A stretch of DNA of 64,000 nt from CALKWS01 sp048594865 (lineage in GTDB: Bacteria > Actinomycetota > Actinomycetes > Actinomycetales > Beutenbergiaceae). How positions within the stretch are numbered: position 1 is the first letter of the stretch; each line of letters starts with the position of its first letter. Both the position numbers and the translations under genes were made by a program. The stretch lies in NCBI GenBank assembly GCA_048594865.1, contig JBMDWZ010000076.1, positions 1 through 64,000 of the forward strand, read 5' to 3'. The notes below the pieces were generated by a model that worked only from the letters and a program-made list of their open reading frames with translations, was not told the origin of the DNA and did not search any database. Below are positions 24,374 through 33,322 of the stretch, piece by piece.

Positions 24374-25558
24374 ATGCGCCCGACTCCTCGCGGGATCGCG
24401 CTCGGGGCCGCAGGTGCGGTCCTGGCGATCGTGGCTGCCTCCACCTCCAGCCTGGTCCTGGCGAGGATCGCGGCGGTGCCGTTGATGGTGGTGGCGCTGG
24501 CCGCCATCTGGATCGTGGTCAGCCGTAAACAGAGCGAACGAGTGCGGCTGCAGCGACGTATCAGCCCGCCGAGGCCCACTGTCGGACAGATCGCCACCGT
24601 GCACCTGTCGGTCGCCGGTGGAACCCTTCCCACCTTCGCCCGGCTGCGCGAGCGCACCCCCTCGGGCACCGTTCACCAACGGCCCACCGCAGTGGGCAAT
24701 CGGCGAAACGAATGGGCCTACAAGGTGCAGCCCGGGCAGCGCGGTTATCACCTGCTGGGTCCCTCCACTGTGCTCCATGGTGACCCGCTGGGTGTGCTCC
24801 GATGGAGCGTCCAGGGTGACGCCGGCGGACACATGTTGGTGTGGCCGCGCCGCGCGCATCTAGATCAAAGCTTGCCGCTGGCGGACCTGCAGGGCTCCGA
24901 ACACTCCCCCACCGGCACCCCGCATCGGTCGGTCGAAGACTTGACGCTGCGGGAGTACGTGGTGGGCGACGACGTTCACCGGGTGCACTGGCGGTCCTCG
25001 GCACGGCGCGGCGAACTCATGGTCAGGGCCGACGAGCCGTCCAACCCCTTCACCATCGATATGTTCCTGAGCGTGGGCCGCACCGGGATGGGCACCGAGT
25101 GGGCCACGAGCGCGTTCGCCTCGCTGGCGGTGGCAGTGATCGATTCCAATATTCCGGTCCAACTGCACCTGTGTCGTGAGGTGTGGCAGTCCACCGAGCC
25201 GGAGTTATTCAACGGACATGTCACCGACACCTTCGATGCCCTGGACCAGATTGCGCCGGCGACGCGAGCGCCCGCCGCCCTACAGGCCGAGCAACTCACC
25301 GGCCTGCGGCAGGCCGGCCCGTGCCTGGTGGCCGTGCTCACCGAACCCGACGAATCGCTCATCGAGAACTTGGTCGGGCTGGCGAACAACCGGCGCGCTT
25401 ACGCCTTGATCGTCATGGAAAAGGGGCAACTGCCTTCCGGGGCCCGCCACCTGCAGCGGCACGGGTGGATTGTCATCGGGGTACGCGCCCAGGCACACAC
25501 CCAAACGATCGCGGCGGTATGGAAAGAATTGCTGGACCCGGCGATGGCGGGGCGATGA
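24374..25558 (+). CDS. DUF58 domain-containing protein
   Basis: 394 residues. Two transmembrane segments at the N-terminus (about 5-45) and a cytoplasmic part with the DUF58 signature LREYVVGDDVHRVHWRSSAR near 195-215. DUF58 proteins are routinely encoded with MoxR ATPases and transglutaminase-like membrane proteins; the biochemical role is not established. It starts 2 nt after the moxR stop and overlaps the next gene by 4 nt (ATGA). Confidence 0.92.
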   Translation: MRPTPRGIALGAAGAVLAIVAASTSSLVLARIAAVPLMVVALAAIWIVVSRKQSERVRLQRRISPPRPTVGQIATVHLSVAGGTLPTFARLRERTPSGTVHQRPTAVGNRRNEWAYKVQPGQRGYHLLGPSTVLHGDPLGVLRWSVQGDAGGHMLVWPRRAHLDQSLPLADLQGSEHSPTGTPHRSVEDLTLREYVVGDDVHRVHWRSSARRGELMVRADEPSNPFTIDMFLSVGRTGMGTEWATSAFASLAVAVIDSNIPVQLHLCREVWQSTEPELFNGHVTDTFDALDQIAPATRAPAALQAEQLTGLRQAGPCLVAVLTEPDESLIENLVGLANNRRAYALIVMEKGQLPSGARHLQRHGWIVIGVRAQAHTQTIAAVWKELLDPAMAGR

Positions 25559-27696
25559 TGAACCGGGTGATCACCGCGCAGGCGCTGGTCGCGCTCGCAG
25601 TCGTGATCGGTGCCCTGAGCATCGGCAACCTCGTTGATCCCGGCTCTTGGTTCTGGCCCACGGTGCTGGCGGTGGGGGCAGCGCTGGGGACTTGCGGCTA
25701 CCTCCGGACCCGAACTGAGTTGATCTCCACTCCGGCGGTGTGCGGACTGGTGGTCGGTGGGATCGTGCCCGTCATTGCCTACGCCCCGCCGACGATCACC
25801 GCCAACCCCCTCACGTGGCTGAGCATCCCCGGCGAAATGTTCGACCTGCTGCGCCAAGGGGCAGAAGACGCCACCCAGCGCGCCCCGGTGTTAGGCAGCG
25901 ACGGCCTGGGGCTGATGGTCTGCGCGGCCACCTTGCTCGTCTTTGTGTTGGCCGAGTTGCTGGCCGTGGGTTGCCGCGCCCCGGTGTGGTCCGGCATCGC
26001 CCTGTTGATCGTGTGGACACCCGCCGCAGCGTTGTCAGCGCACGTGCCACTGTGGGTGTTCGCCGGGTCGGCGGCGTCTTTCGTGGGCTTGCTCGTGGTG
26101 AGCAACCTGTCCAATGCTCCGACCGCTTCCCGGCGTCGCGCCGCCCGATCGGCGGTCATCGTCAGCGCAAGCACCGTGGTCCTGGCGCTGATCATTGCCC
26201 CGGCGATTCTGCTCATTCCGGTGAGCCAATGGAACCTGAGCGGTGGCGGGATCGGCGGCGGTGGGGCCGGCTCGACCACCCGGCTAGACCTCGGGCTCGA
26301 CGTGCGCGATCAGCTGCGGCGGGGCCCGGAGAGCGAGATCTTTTCCTACACCACCGATATCCCCGACCTTGGCCCACTGCATGCCTACACCGTGACGGAC
26401 TTCGACGGGTCCCAGTGGCACACCGATGAGGCGGCCGATGATTCCGAGGAGCCGCAGGCGGTGGAGCAGAGCCAGACGTTGTGGCCCGATGAATCCTTCG
26501 GCGATTCGATCGGCTCGGTGCAGATCAACATTCCCGAGCTCGAGCAGGACCGTCTGCTGGTGCCGGGGCACCCACGCCAGTTGGACGTACAGGGCGAGTG
26601 GGTCTACGCCGCCGGGCGCGATGAGATCATCGGATCGGGCCCGTCCCCGTTGACCTATACGGTGCAGGTGCTCGAGCGGGACATCGACTCCTCGGTGCTA
26701 AACGGTGCCGACAACTCCGATGCCGCCGAGCGCGTCGATCCCGAAGCGCTGGCCGTCCCGGACACCGGGCACGCCGAGCAGATCGAGGGCGTTGCGCAGC
26801 GGGTCAGCGACGCGGCCGAAGCAGAGACCGACTACGAACGCGCGGTGGCGATCCAGAACTACCTGCGTTCGTCTTCGGACTTCACCTACGACGTCGACGT
26901 CGATCCCCCACAGACCGACGATGCGGTGTGGGACTTCTTGGGAAGTGGACGCGGCTACTGCGTCCAGTTCGCCACCGCCATGGTGATCATGGCCCGCACC
27001 ATGGACATCCCGGCCCGGATGGCCGTGGGGTTCCTGGAGGGAACCCCGGGCGCCGACGGTACCTACCAGGTCACCGGGCACCGCGCTCACACCTGGCCGC
27101 AGCTGTACTTCGAAGGCACCGGTTGGGTCCGATTCGAGCCGACGCCGGCGACCCAGTCCGGCGCAGTGCCCGACTGGGCTGCGGGCGTGGGGGCAGAATC
27201 TGCCGACACCCCCAGTGAGGTCCCAGAGGGGCAGACGATCGAGGAACCCCAGACGGCTCCCGAAACCCAGGACACCGGGGCGCAGCAGGACGAGGGCACC
27301 ACCGGCCAGGGCGAGCACAGCTCCTCAAGTTTCGCCTTCTGGCTGGCCGGGCTGGCCGTCCTTGTTGCCGTGGGGCTGGGGCTGTTGTGGTGGCGCTATC
27401 GCACTCGGCGATTCTCAGATATCGACGCGGCGTGGGCCCGGGTGACCGGTGCGCTGCGCTCGGCGGGGATCGCGAAGGACGAGGCAAGCCTCACTCCCAC
27501 CAGGGTGGCCAGCGGAATGGATCTTGGCGAGGAGTCCGATCGGGCCCTGCGCGACTTGGCGCACGCCGTTCAGGCCCATCGGTATGCACGCCCGGACACT
27601 GCGGGCGTGCAGGGCAGCGACATCAGGCAGTGGCAGCAGGCGGCGATGCGCGGGATCCGCCGGAGCGCCCGCCGAACGAAGGACGGCGGGTCCTAA
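25555..27696 (+). CDS. Transglutaminase-like membrane protein (DUF3488/DUF4129 type)
   Basis: 713 residues from the ATG that overlaps the DUF58 stop. The N-terminal third has about six transmembrane helices. An extracytoplasmic transglutaminase core follows, with the catalytic cysteine in GRGYCVQFATAM (C469) and histidine in HRAHTWPQLYF (H512); the third position reads RFEPTPA. A Glu/Gln/Thr-rich linker, a last transmembrane helix (about 595-615) and a short cytoplasmic domain with the DUF4129 pattern finish it. The same MoxR-DUF58-transglutaminase trio next to the dcw cluster is widespread in actinobacteria. The frame extends upstream inside the DUF58 gene but that is not coding. Confidence 0.92.
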   Translation: MMNRVITAQALVALAVVIGALSIGNLVDPGSWFWPTVLAVGAALGTCGYLRTRTELISTPAVCGLVVGGIVPVIAYAPPTITANPLTWLSIPGEMFDLLRQGAEDATQRAPVLGSDGLGLMVCAATLLVFVLAELLAVGCRAPVWSGIALLIVWTPAAALSAHVPLWVFAGSAASFVGLLVVSNLSNAPTASRRRAARSAVIVSASTVVLALIIAPAILLIPVSQWNLSGGGIGGGGAGSTTRLDLGLDVRDQLRRGPESEIFSYTTDIPDLGPLHAYTVTDFDGSQWHTDEAADDSEEPQAVEQSQTLWPDESFGDSIGSVQINIPELEQDRLLVPGHPRQLDVQGEWVYAAGRDEIIGSGPSPLTYTVQVLERDIDSSVLNGADNSDAAERVDPEALAVPDTGHAEQIEGVAQRVSDAAEAETDYERAVAIQNYLRSSSDFTYDVDVDPPQTDDAVWDFLGSGRGYCVQFATAMVIMARTMDIPARMAVGFLEGTPGADGTYQVTGHRAHTWPQLYFEGTGWVRFEPTPATQSGAVPDWAAGVGAESADTPSEVPEGQTIEEPQTAPETQDTGAQQDEGTTGQGEHSSSSFAFWLAGLAVLVAVGLGLLWWRYRTRRFSDIDAAWARVTGALRSAGIAKDEASLTPTRVASGMDLGEESDRALRDLAHAVQAHRYARPDTAGVQGSDIRQWQQAAMRGIRRSARRTKDGGS

Positions 27697-27703
27697 GGCG
27701 GCG

Positions 27704-28105
27704 CTACTCTTCGCGCCGGCGCTTTTCCCAACGCTCTTCGAGGCGGTTCATAAACGAACTGGAACTGCCCGAACGCGGCGCCCCCGGTCCCGACGATCCT
27801 GGCTTGCCGCCGCGGATCGGGTGGACGTTGCTGGCGTCCTGCGCTTGGCCTTTGGGCCGGTACATCGCCACGATTACCCCGGCGAACATCATGACGAAGC
27901 CGACGGCGCTGAGCCACAGTTGCCCGCTTGCCGAGCCGCCGACGAGGGCGGCTAGACCACCGAGCAATCCGACGATGCCCAGACCAATGAACAATGGTTT
28001 ACGGCCGGCGCGTCCGGAGATGGTTTCGGCGAGTTTGGGGTCGTCGGAGCGCAGTTGCTCCGCCAACTCATCCAGTACGCGCTGCTCATACTCGGAGAGA
28101 GGCAC
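27704..28105 (-). CDS. DUF3040 membrane protein
   Basis: 133 residues from a GTG at 28105. The N-terminus PLSEYEQRVLDELAEQL is the DUF3040 signature, followed by two transmembrane helices (about 40-60 and 65-83) and a basic Gly/Ser/Arg-rich tail. Function is unknown; the gene is a standard neighbour of the dcw region in actinobacteria. A GGAGG sits 4 nt before the GTG. An ATG at 28117 is an alternative. It converges with the transglutaminase gene, leaving only 7 bp between stops. Confidence 0.88.
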   Translation of the reverse strand: MPLSEYEQRVLDELAEQLRSDDPKLAETISGRAGRKPLFIGLGIVGLLGGLAALVGGSASGQLWLSAVGFVMMFAGVIVAMYRPKGQAQDASNVHPIRGGKPGSSGPGAPRSGSSSSFMNRLEERWEKRRREE

Positions 28106-28202
28106 GGCACCTCCCATGGATCGAATCCGAACGCCTCGGTCTAAGGCGTTACCCCTAGGATAAGTCCCCGACGGCGATATCGGTAGCCGAACGTGGCCCA
28201 AC

Positions 28203-29417
28203 TTACTCACGAACCAGTGAACCGGCTTGCACGGCCCCCGTTCCGTAGCGAGCTCGGACCGTGTCCATGGCCATTTCGGCCTCGCGCCGGGCGGGCGAAT
28301 CCTCCTCGAGCATCCCTTGAACCGCGGTGGTTGCGGCGGGGCTCAGCGCATCGCAGCGGACACCGAGCAACCGGACCCCATCGGCGGGAATGCTAACCCC
28401 GGCGAGCAGTTCGCGGGCACTGGTGTACAGGGCGTGCGCCACATCGGTGGCAGCGGGAAGCGTGCGGGAGCGGGTCAGGGTCGTGAAGTCCGCGTACCGG
28501 ACCTTGATACTCACGCCACCGCAGACCAACTGCGCCGCCCGCAGGCGGGCCGCGCACCGGTGCGCCTGATCCAAGAGCACGGCGTTGAGTTCGGCGGCCT
28601 CGCGCAGGTTGGTCGCAAATGTTTGCTCGTGCCCGATCGACTTTTCCTTGTGGTGCGGTTGCACCGGGCGCGGGTCGCGGCCCCAGGACAAGTCGAGCAG
28701 GCGCTGCCCGGCGGCCACCCCCAGCACCGAGTGCAACACCTGGATGGGCGTGTGGGCCAAGTCGGCGACGGTATTGATCGCCCGGGAGGCGAGCACCTGT
28801 TGGGTACGTTCCCCCACTCCCCACAGCGCACCAACCGGCAGGCTGTGCAGGAAGTCCACGGTGGAGGCTTCGGGGATCAGCAGCGTCCCATTGGGTTTGG
28901 CGTGGGTGGAGGCGACCTTGGCCACGAATTTGGTCGAGGCGATACCGACCGAGGCGTTCACCGACAGTTTCCGTGAGATCTGCGCGCGCAAGTCGTGGGC
29001 GATCTTCTTGGGCGACCCCAGCCGGCGCCTGGCACCGGAGACGTCCAGGAATGCCTCGTCGATGCTGAGTTGCTCCATCACCGGGGTGATCGAGGACAGG
29101 ATGTCCATCACCGCGGCCGACACCTCGCGATATCGACTGTGCCGTGGCTGCAAGATGATCGCCTGCGGGCACATCGCCCGGGCCCGGTGCATCGGCATCG
29201 CCGAGTGCACCCCGCTGGCACGGGCCTCATAGGTGGCCGCGACCACCACTCCACGTTCGGCTCCGCCGACGATCACCGGTTTGCCAACCAACTCGGGATG
29301 GTCGATCAATTCCACCGAGGCGAAGAACGCGTCCATGTCCACGTGCAGGATCGAGGTGGCCGCATCGTCCTGGCCCCAGTCCCTGCGAGCATCCGGCGAT
29401 CGCACCGACCTGCTCAC
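28203..29417 (-). CDS. dinB: DNA polymerase IV (Y-family translesion polymerase)
   Basis: 404 residues. The palm begins ILHVDMDAFFASVEL; the catalytic SIDEAFLDVSG motif and the YATYEAR-like region (AATYEARASGVHSAMP) are intact. The little-finger domain is complete and the protein ends with a short Ala/Arg-rich tail without an obvious QLxLF clamp-binding peptide. It overlaps the preceding HEPN gene by 4 nt, so both are translated from one message whose promoter carries a LexA-type box. Confidence 0.95.
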   Translation of the reverse strand: MSRSVRSPDARRDWGQDDAATSILHVDMDAFFASVELIDHPELVGKPVIVGGAERGVVVAATYEARASGVHSAMPMHRARAMCPQAIILQPRHSRYREVSAAVMDILSSITPVMEQLSIDEAFLDVSGARRRLGSPKKIAHDLRAQISRKLSVNASVGIASTKFVAKVASTHAKPNGTLLIPEASTVDFLHSLPVGALWGVGERTQQVLASRAINTVADLAHTPIQVLHSVLGVAAGQRLLDLSWGRDPRPVQPHHKEKSIGHEQTFATNLREAAELNAVLLDQAHRCAARLRAAQLVCGGVSIKVRYADFTTLTRSRTLPAATDVAHALYTSARELLAGVSIPADGVRLLGVRCDALSPAATTAVQGMLEEDSPARREAEMAMDTVRARYGTGAVQAGSLVRE

Positions 29418-29812
29418 GAGGCCATCGCCGGCTGCTGGGCTCGGGCCGCGGAGACGGCGTCGGTCACGATCCCGACGAAGTCGGTGGCCGCTTGTTCGGT
29501 GTGCACCACTTGATCCTGCCCTAGGCTCACGCCCCGGCCGGTTTCAATCGCCGCGCGGATCGCAGCTCCGGATGCAAACAGTGCGGCCCATGGCTCCCAC
29601 ACCTCATCGAGTTCGGAGATCTGGACCCACACACTGCGAACCGGCCCTCGCCGTCGGCCCGTCTGTGGTGATAGGGCCAGCAGCGCGGCCCCGGCCCGCA
29701 GCGCCGCCATGTGGGCATGCAGGAAGTTGTCCTCAAGGGGCGCAGTGGCACTGAGTTGATCCAGCTCGTCGTATGCGCGGCGAAGCAACTGCTCTGGTTT
29801 GCGATCCATCAT
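29414..29812 (-). CDS. SAV_6107-family HEPN domain protein
   Basis: 132 residues, all-alpha by composition. The sequence resembles the actinobacterial SAV_6107 HEPN family, which lies near the dcw cluster and beside dinB in relatives. The canonical HEPN ribonuclease Rx4-6H motif is not obvious. A GGAAGGAG site precedes tandem ATGs (29812 and 29809). It is the first gene of the dinB operon and overlaps dinB by 4 nt. Its role, including any tie to translesion synthesis or toxin-like activity, is unknown. Confidence 0.75.
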   Translation of the reverse strand: MMDRKPEQLLRRAYDELDQLSATAPLEDNFLHAHMAALRAGAALLALSPQTGRRRGPVRSVWVQISELDEVWEPWAALFASGAAIRAAIETGRGVSLGQDQVVHTEQAATDFVGIVTDAVSAARAQQPAMAS

Positions 29813-29836
29813 TGGGGGGCTCCTTCCCGTTCCATC

Positions 29837-29865
29837 ATTATCGAACGTTAGTGCGACTGAGTCAA
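29837..29865 (-). promoter_or_regulatory. Promoter of the HEPN-dinB operon
   Basis: On the minus strand TTGACT (29860-29865), a 17-bp spacer and GATAAT (29837-29842) form a good housekeeping promoter about 25 bp before the HEPN start. The spacer contains the LexA-like box. Confidence 0.7.
29841..29856. promoter_or_regulatory. LexA (SOS) box of the HEPN-dinB operon
   Basis: TCGAAC GTTA GTGCGA matches 11 of 12 informative bases of the actinobacterial/mycobacterial SOS box TCGAAC-N4-GTTCGA. It overlaps the -10 element and spacer, so bound LexA would block transcription. Confidence 0.75.
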
Positions 29866-29897
29866 GGGGTAGTTAGTCCTCGGCGTGCCGCGGGCGC

Positions 29898-29903
29898 TAC
29901 ATT
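29898..29903 (+). promoter_or_regulatory. Predicted leaderless -10 for the spermidine-synthase-like gene
   Basis: TACATT ends 7 nt before the ATG at 29911; no ribosome binding site is present. Confidence 0.4.
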
Positions 29904-29910
29904 CGTACCT

Positions 29911-30891
29911 ATGGCAGCGCGTCGGCGATCGGGGAACTCACGTTCGGCTCCCACGGCCGGGATGATCACGAATCAACGAGACCTTCCCGAACCCACTGCA
30001 ACCACATTCGCCACCGTAGAGCTCACCCCTGACACCGAGGATCCGCACGGGGTACTGCTGCTCCTAGACGGGGTCCAAAGCTCCCATATCTACCTCGATG
30101 ACCCCACCCGGGTGATGTTTGAGTATCTGCAGCAGATGCTCGTTGTCCTCACCGAACGCGAACCCGCCGATGCGGCCTTGAATGTGGTGCATCTGGGCGG
30201 CGCCGGTTGCGCCCTACCGCGGGCGATGGCGCATCTGTGGCCGGAGTCCCGGCATCTGGTTGCCGAGATTGACGCCAAGCTCGCCCAGTACGTGCGCCAA
30301 TGGTTCGACCTGCCCCGCTCCCCTCGTTTACGGATCCGGGTCGATGACGCTCGCTCGGCATTGGCGTCGCTACGCCCTGGCGGTGGGGATGCGATTGTGC
30401 GGGACACCTTCGCCGGCGGCGCCGTGCCGCCGCACCTGCGGACAGTGGAGTTCACCACTATGGTTCGCGACCGGTTGCGCCCGGGCGGGAGCTACCTGCT
30501 GAACCTCGCCGACAACCCGCCGCTGCCGGTGGCCCGACGGGAGGCGGCCACGGTGGCACAGGTCTTTGCGCACACGGCGATCATCGCCGAACCGGGAGTG
30601 CTTCGGGGCCGCCGCTACGGCAACGTGGTGATCATCGCCAGCGACCAGCCCTGGGAGGTCGGATCGATCACTCGCGGACTTCGCCGGTTGGTTCCGCCGG
30701 CCCGGCTCATCCACGGCGCTGACGTGCAGGACTTCATCGGCACCTCGGTACCGTTCACAGACCCCAGCGATGAGGACCAGTGGCGGGCCGGCGCCGAACC
30801 CTCGGGAGCCAGCGAGTCGAGCGAGGAGCGCCTGGCGAGCATGCTGCCCGACACCCGCGAGGATCCCGATCAGATCATTCCGATCCCGTAA
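29911..30891 (+). CDS. Spermidine-synthase-like class I methyltransferase-fold protein
   Basis: 326 residues. A glycine-rich nucleotide-binding loop (VVHLGGAGCALPRAMAHLWP) is followed by an acidic strand end (LVAEIDAKLAQYVR) and RVDDARSAL, the order seen in spermidine synthases and related aminopropyl- or methyl-transferases. RDTFAGGAVPPHLRT replaces the usual D-x-x-D catalytic loop region, so true polyamine synthesis is uncertain. The ATG at 29911 is preferred over earlier frames because a -10 hexamer sits 7 nt upstream. The gene is divergent from HEPN-dinB and converges with the hydrolase. Confidence 0.8.
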   Translation: MAARRRSGNSRSAPTAGMITNQRDLPEPTATTFATVELTPDTEDPHGVLLLLDGVQSSHIYLDDPTRVMFEYLQQMLVVLTEREPADAALNVVHLGGAGCALPRAMAHLWPESRHLVAEIDAKLAQYVRQWFDLPRSPRLRIRVDDARSALASLRPGGGDAIVRDTFAGGAVPPHLRTVEFTTMVRDRLRPGGSYLLNLADNPPLPVARREAATVAQVFAHTAIIAEPGVLRGRRYGNVVIIASDQPWEVGSITRGLRRLVPPARLIHGADVQDFIGTSVPFTDPSDEDQWRAGAEPSGASESSEERLASMLPDTREDPDQIIPIP

Positions 30892-30908
30892 CTCGCGCGC
30901 CGAGTCAA

Positions 30909-31898
30909 TCAGTCCTGGTGGGCCGCGCGCAGGTGCGCAATGATCCCTACTAGCCAGTTCCGGGCCGGCGCCCAGGACCCAGTCAGGAGCGCTGAGTCAT
31001 GAAAGGCATGTGGCACTAGGCTCAGTTGGCACTCGATCCCGGCGCGCCGGAGCTGGCCGGCGAACGCGACCGCGTCGTGGCGCAGCGGGTCCTGCCCGGC
31101 CGCCACGAGGTAGGTGAGCGGGAAGGCCGTGAAGTCCTCGGCCTTGAGCGGTGAGGCCAACGGGTCAGCGGGCTGCACAAGGTCCGCGCAATACATCCGG
31201 ACCAGCTCCAGCGCCGCACCCAGGTCCAGGCCAGGTTCATGGGCCTGCATGGTGGCGCCGGTGAGGTCCAACACTGGCACCCCCAGCACCAGCGTCTTTA
31301 GTGGGACCGCCGCCTCGCAGAGGCAGTAGGCGGCGGCGATATTCGCCCCGGCACTGTCGCCCCCCAAGGAGATCGAGTGCGGCGCGATACCCAGGTCCTC
31401 ACCGCGGCGCTGCAGATACCGAATGGTGGCGCGAGTGTCTTCGATGGCGCTGGGCCACGGGTGCTCCGGGGCTAGTCGGTAGCCCACGCAGAGCACGGCC
31501 ACTTGCCCACCGGCGGCGATGTGGCGCGCGGCGGCGACGTTCACCTGATCGTCGATCGAGCCGGCCACCCATCCCCCGCCATGCAGGTAGACATGCACGC
31601 CGCGCGCACGACCACCGGGATGGAAGAGACGTGCGCGCACCCGGGTGCCGGGACTGGAATGTCCGACGACGGCGTCACTGCTGTCGATTTCAATGCTGAG
31701 TTCGCGCTCGGTTGCGACCGCGTCAGCGGGCAGCCCGAAGCGAGCGAAGTTGCGGTCCAGTTGGGCGCTGATCGCGTGGCGATGCTGAGCGAGCCCGGCG
31801 TCCAATCCGGGCACTGGCGGTTCGGCCCGGTGGTGGACGCTGGCGGCTGCTAGCTCGCGCTGGCCGTGCGCGGCCTCGCCCGGTGCATCCTTCTGCAC
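30909..31898 (-). CDS. Alpha/beta hydrolase (hormone-sensitive-lipase family esterase)
   Basis: 329 residues. The oxyanion-hole motif HGGGW (106-110), nucleophile elbow GGDSAGAN (S182), acid in GQDPLRHD (D270) and histidine in PHAFHD (H297 or H300) form a complete catalytic set of the HSL/bacterial esterase family. No signal peptide, so probably a cytoplasmic carboxylesterase of unknown substrate. The start is GTG with AGGAGG about 7 nt upstream. It is separated from cspA by a strong hairpin. Confidence 0.88.
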   Translation of the reverse strand: MQKDAPGEAAHGQRELAAASVHHRAEPPVPGLDAGLAQHRHAISAQLDRNFARFGLPADAVATERELSIEIDSSDAVVGHSSPGTRVRARLFHPGGRARGVHVYLHGGGWVAGSIDDQVNVAAARHIAAGGQVAVLCVGYRLAPEHPWPSAIEDTRATIRYLQRRGEDLGIAPHSISLGGDSAGANIAAAYCLCEAAVPLKTLVLGVPVLDLTGATMQAHEPGLDLGAALELVRMYCADLVQPADPLASPLKAEDFTAFPLTYLVAAGQDPLRHDAVAFAGQLRRAGIECQLSLVPHAFHDSALLTGSWAPARNWLVGIIAHLRAAHQD

Positions 31899-31922
31899 GT
31901 TGGCCCTCCTGCCCGGGAAAGA

Positions 31923-31962
31923 CAGCGGCCCGGCCGGTGCGAGTGCACCAACCGGGCCGTTG
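31923..31962 (-). terminator. Hairpin terminator downstream of cspA
   Basis: CGGCCCGG (31926-31933) pairs with CCGGGCCG (31952-31959), with an inner GGTGC/GCACC stem and weaker outer pairs. It lies 17-56 nt after the cspA stop. There is no long T run, as is common for GC-rich actinobacterial terminators. Confidence 0.65.
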
Positions 31963-31978
31963 CCGAGGATTTACAGAA

Positions 31979-32182
31979 TCAGACCGCGCGAACGCTCTCC
32001 GCCTGCGGGCCCTTGGGTCCCTGAGTGATTTCGAACTCGACGCGCTGCGCTTCTTCCAGCGAGCGGTAGCCGTCCGACTGAATTGCCGAGAAGTGAACGA
32101 ATACGTCGTCACCGCCGCCATCTTGGGCGATGAAGCCGTAGCCCTTCTCAGCGTTGAACCACTTGACGGTTCCTTGTGCCAT
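31979..32182 (-). CDS. Cold shock protein CspA family
   Basis: 67 residues, one OB-fold cold-shock domain. It begins MAQGTVKWFNAEKGYGFI (RNP-1 KGYGFI) and has RNP-2 as DVFVHF. Binds single-stranded RNA/DNA and melts mRNA secondary structure. The start at 32182 has GGAAGG about 10 nt upstream; longer in-frame readings lack similarity. Probably monocistronic, with a long leader upstream. Confidence 0.96.
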   Translation of the reverse strand: MAQGTVKWFNAEKGYGFIAQDGGGDDVFVHFSAIQSDGYRSLEEAQRVEFEITQGPKGPQAESVRAV

Positions 32183-32395
32183 GTTGTGCTTGTCCTTCCG
32201 GGGACGTTGTGGGGCCAACCGGTGTGTCGGCCCCGTCTTGCCACATGCTTCGCCCCACGAATGCTGCTCCCCGGTATGGGTCAATCAAACAACGCAAGTG
32301 AAACACCTAACCGAGCAAGTGTGGCACGACACCGGGCCGATCCGCCACCACTTGCGGCCGAAAAGTCTACTCGGCGTGGCGCGGGCCCCAGCAAA
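32183..32395 (-). other. cspA leader/promoter region
   Basis: 213 bp between the PAC2 stop and cspA, without a convincing gene. A GGGGCCGAC / GTTGGCCCC hairpin (32211-32234) lies about 30 nt before the cspA start. It may belong to a structured 5' leader, as cold-shock mRNAs often have. Confidence 0.5.
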
Positions 32396-33322
32396 TCAGT
32401 CGTTGGTGCCGTCTCTGCCGGCGAGGTACTCGGAGAATCGGGCCGCGATTTCATCGGCACTTGGCACGTCTTCGGGCTCGGCTGAGGTGCCGCCCAGGGC
32501 GTCGTCACCGGTGGCCTCGGCGAGGGAGTCAAACTGTTCCTCCAGGGCTTTGACCACGCTTCGCACCTCGTCGGAAGCTTCGACCTGCCGGTCGATTTCG
32601 GCTTCCATCCGGGTGCCGTCGGCCTCCAAGTCACCGACGGGCAGTTGCAATCCGGTGACCTTGCTGATCTGGCGAAGCAGCTCGGCGGCGGCCTTCGGGT
32701 AGTCCGACTGGGCGAGGTAATGCGGCACGTGGGCCGCGAAGCCCATGGCGTCGTGACCCGAATGCCCTAGGCGCAACTCCATGAGCGCGGCTGCCGACCC
32801 GGGCACCCGAACCGAGGAGATGTAGTTGGGGTAGTCCTCCACCATCTCTGGCCGAGTCCCGTGCGCGGTCACCGTGATTGGCCTGGTGTGCGGCACGCCC
32901 ATCGGGATGCCGTGCACGCCCACGGTCAGCTCCACGCCGAACCAGTCGATGAGTTCGCGGACGGCCTTGATGAACCCTTCCCAGCGCAGGTCGGGTTCAG
33001 AGCCGTGCAACAGCAAGAGTTGTTGGCCGTTGTCGTCACGCAGCAGGTCCACCACGAGCTCGGGCTGGTCGTAGTCGGTCCAGGCACCGTCTTCATACGT
33101 CATCACCGGACGACGGGAGCGGTAGTCCATCAGCGCGTCCAGGTCGAAGCTCGCGACCCGGGTGCTCTCAAGCTTCTCGGTCAGATGCTCCACCAGAAGC
33201 GATCCGGCGTGGCCAGCGTCAATCGAGCCGCGCATGGCGTGCACCAGCACCGGAACCGGCTGGGTCGTCTCCTGCCCTTGGGGGTTTTGCAGGGTGTACA
33301 GCTCTTGCCCCCGTGCAGCCAT
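32396..33322 (-). CDS. PAC2-family protein (proteasome assembly chaperone-like)
   Basis: 308 residues. The PAC2 fold is recognisable from LVHAMRGSIDAGHAGSLLVEHL, FDLDALMDYRSRRPVM and VHGIPMGVPHTRP. An acidic helical C-terminal extension (about 260-308) follows. Actinobacterial PAC2 proteins are conserved, but their link to the proteasome is only by homology. The start at 33322 is set by AAGGAG 6-7 nt upstream. Monocistronic as far as seen and divergent from helR. Confidence 0.88.
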   Translation of the reverse strand: MAARGQELYTLQNPQGQETTQPVPVLVHAMRGSIDAGHAGSLLVEHLTEKLESTRVASFDLDALMDYRSRRPVMTYEDGAWTDYDQPELVVDLLRDDNGQQLLLLHGSEPDLRWEGFIKAVRELIDWFGVELTVGVHGIPMGVPHTRPITVTAHGTRPEMVEDYPNYISSVRVPGSAAALMELRLGHSGHDAMGFAAHVPHYLAQSDYPKAAAELLRQISKVTGLQLPVGDLEADGTRMEAEIDRQVEASDEVRSVVKALEEQFDSLAEATGDDALGGTSAEPEDVPSADEIAARFSEYLAGRDGTND

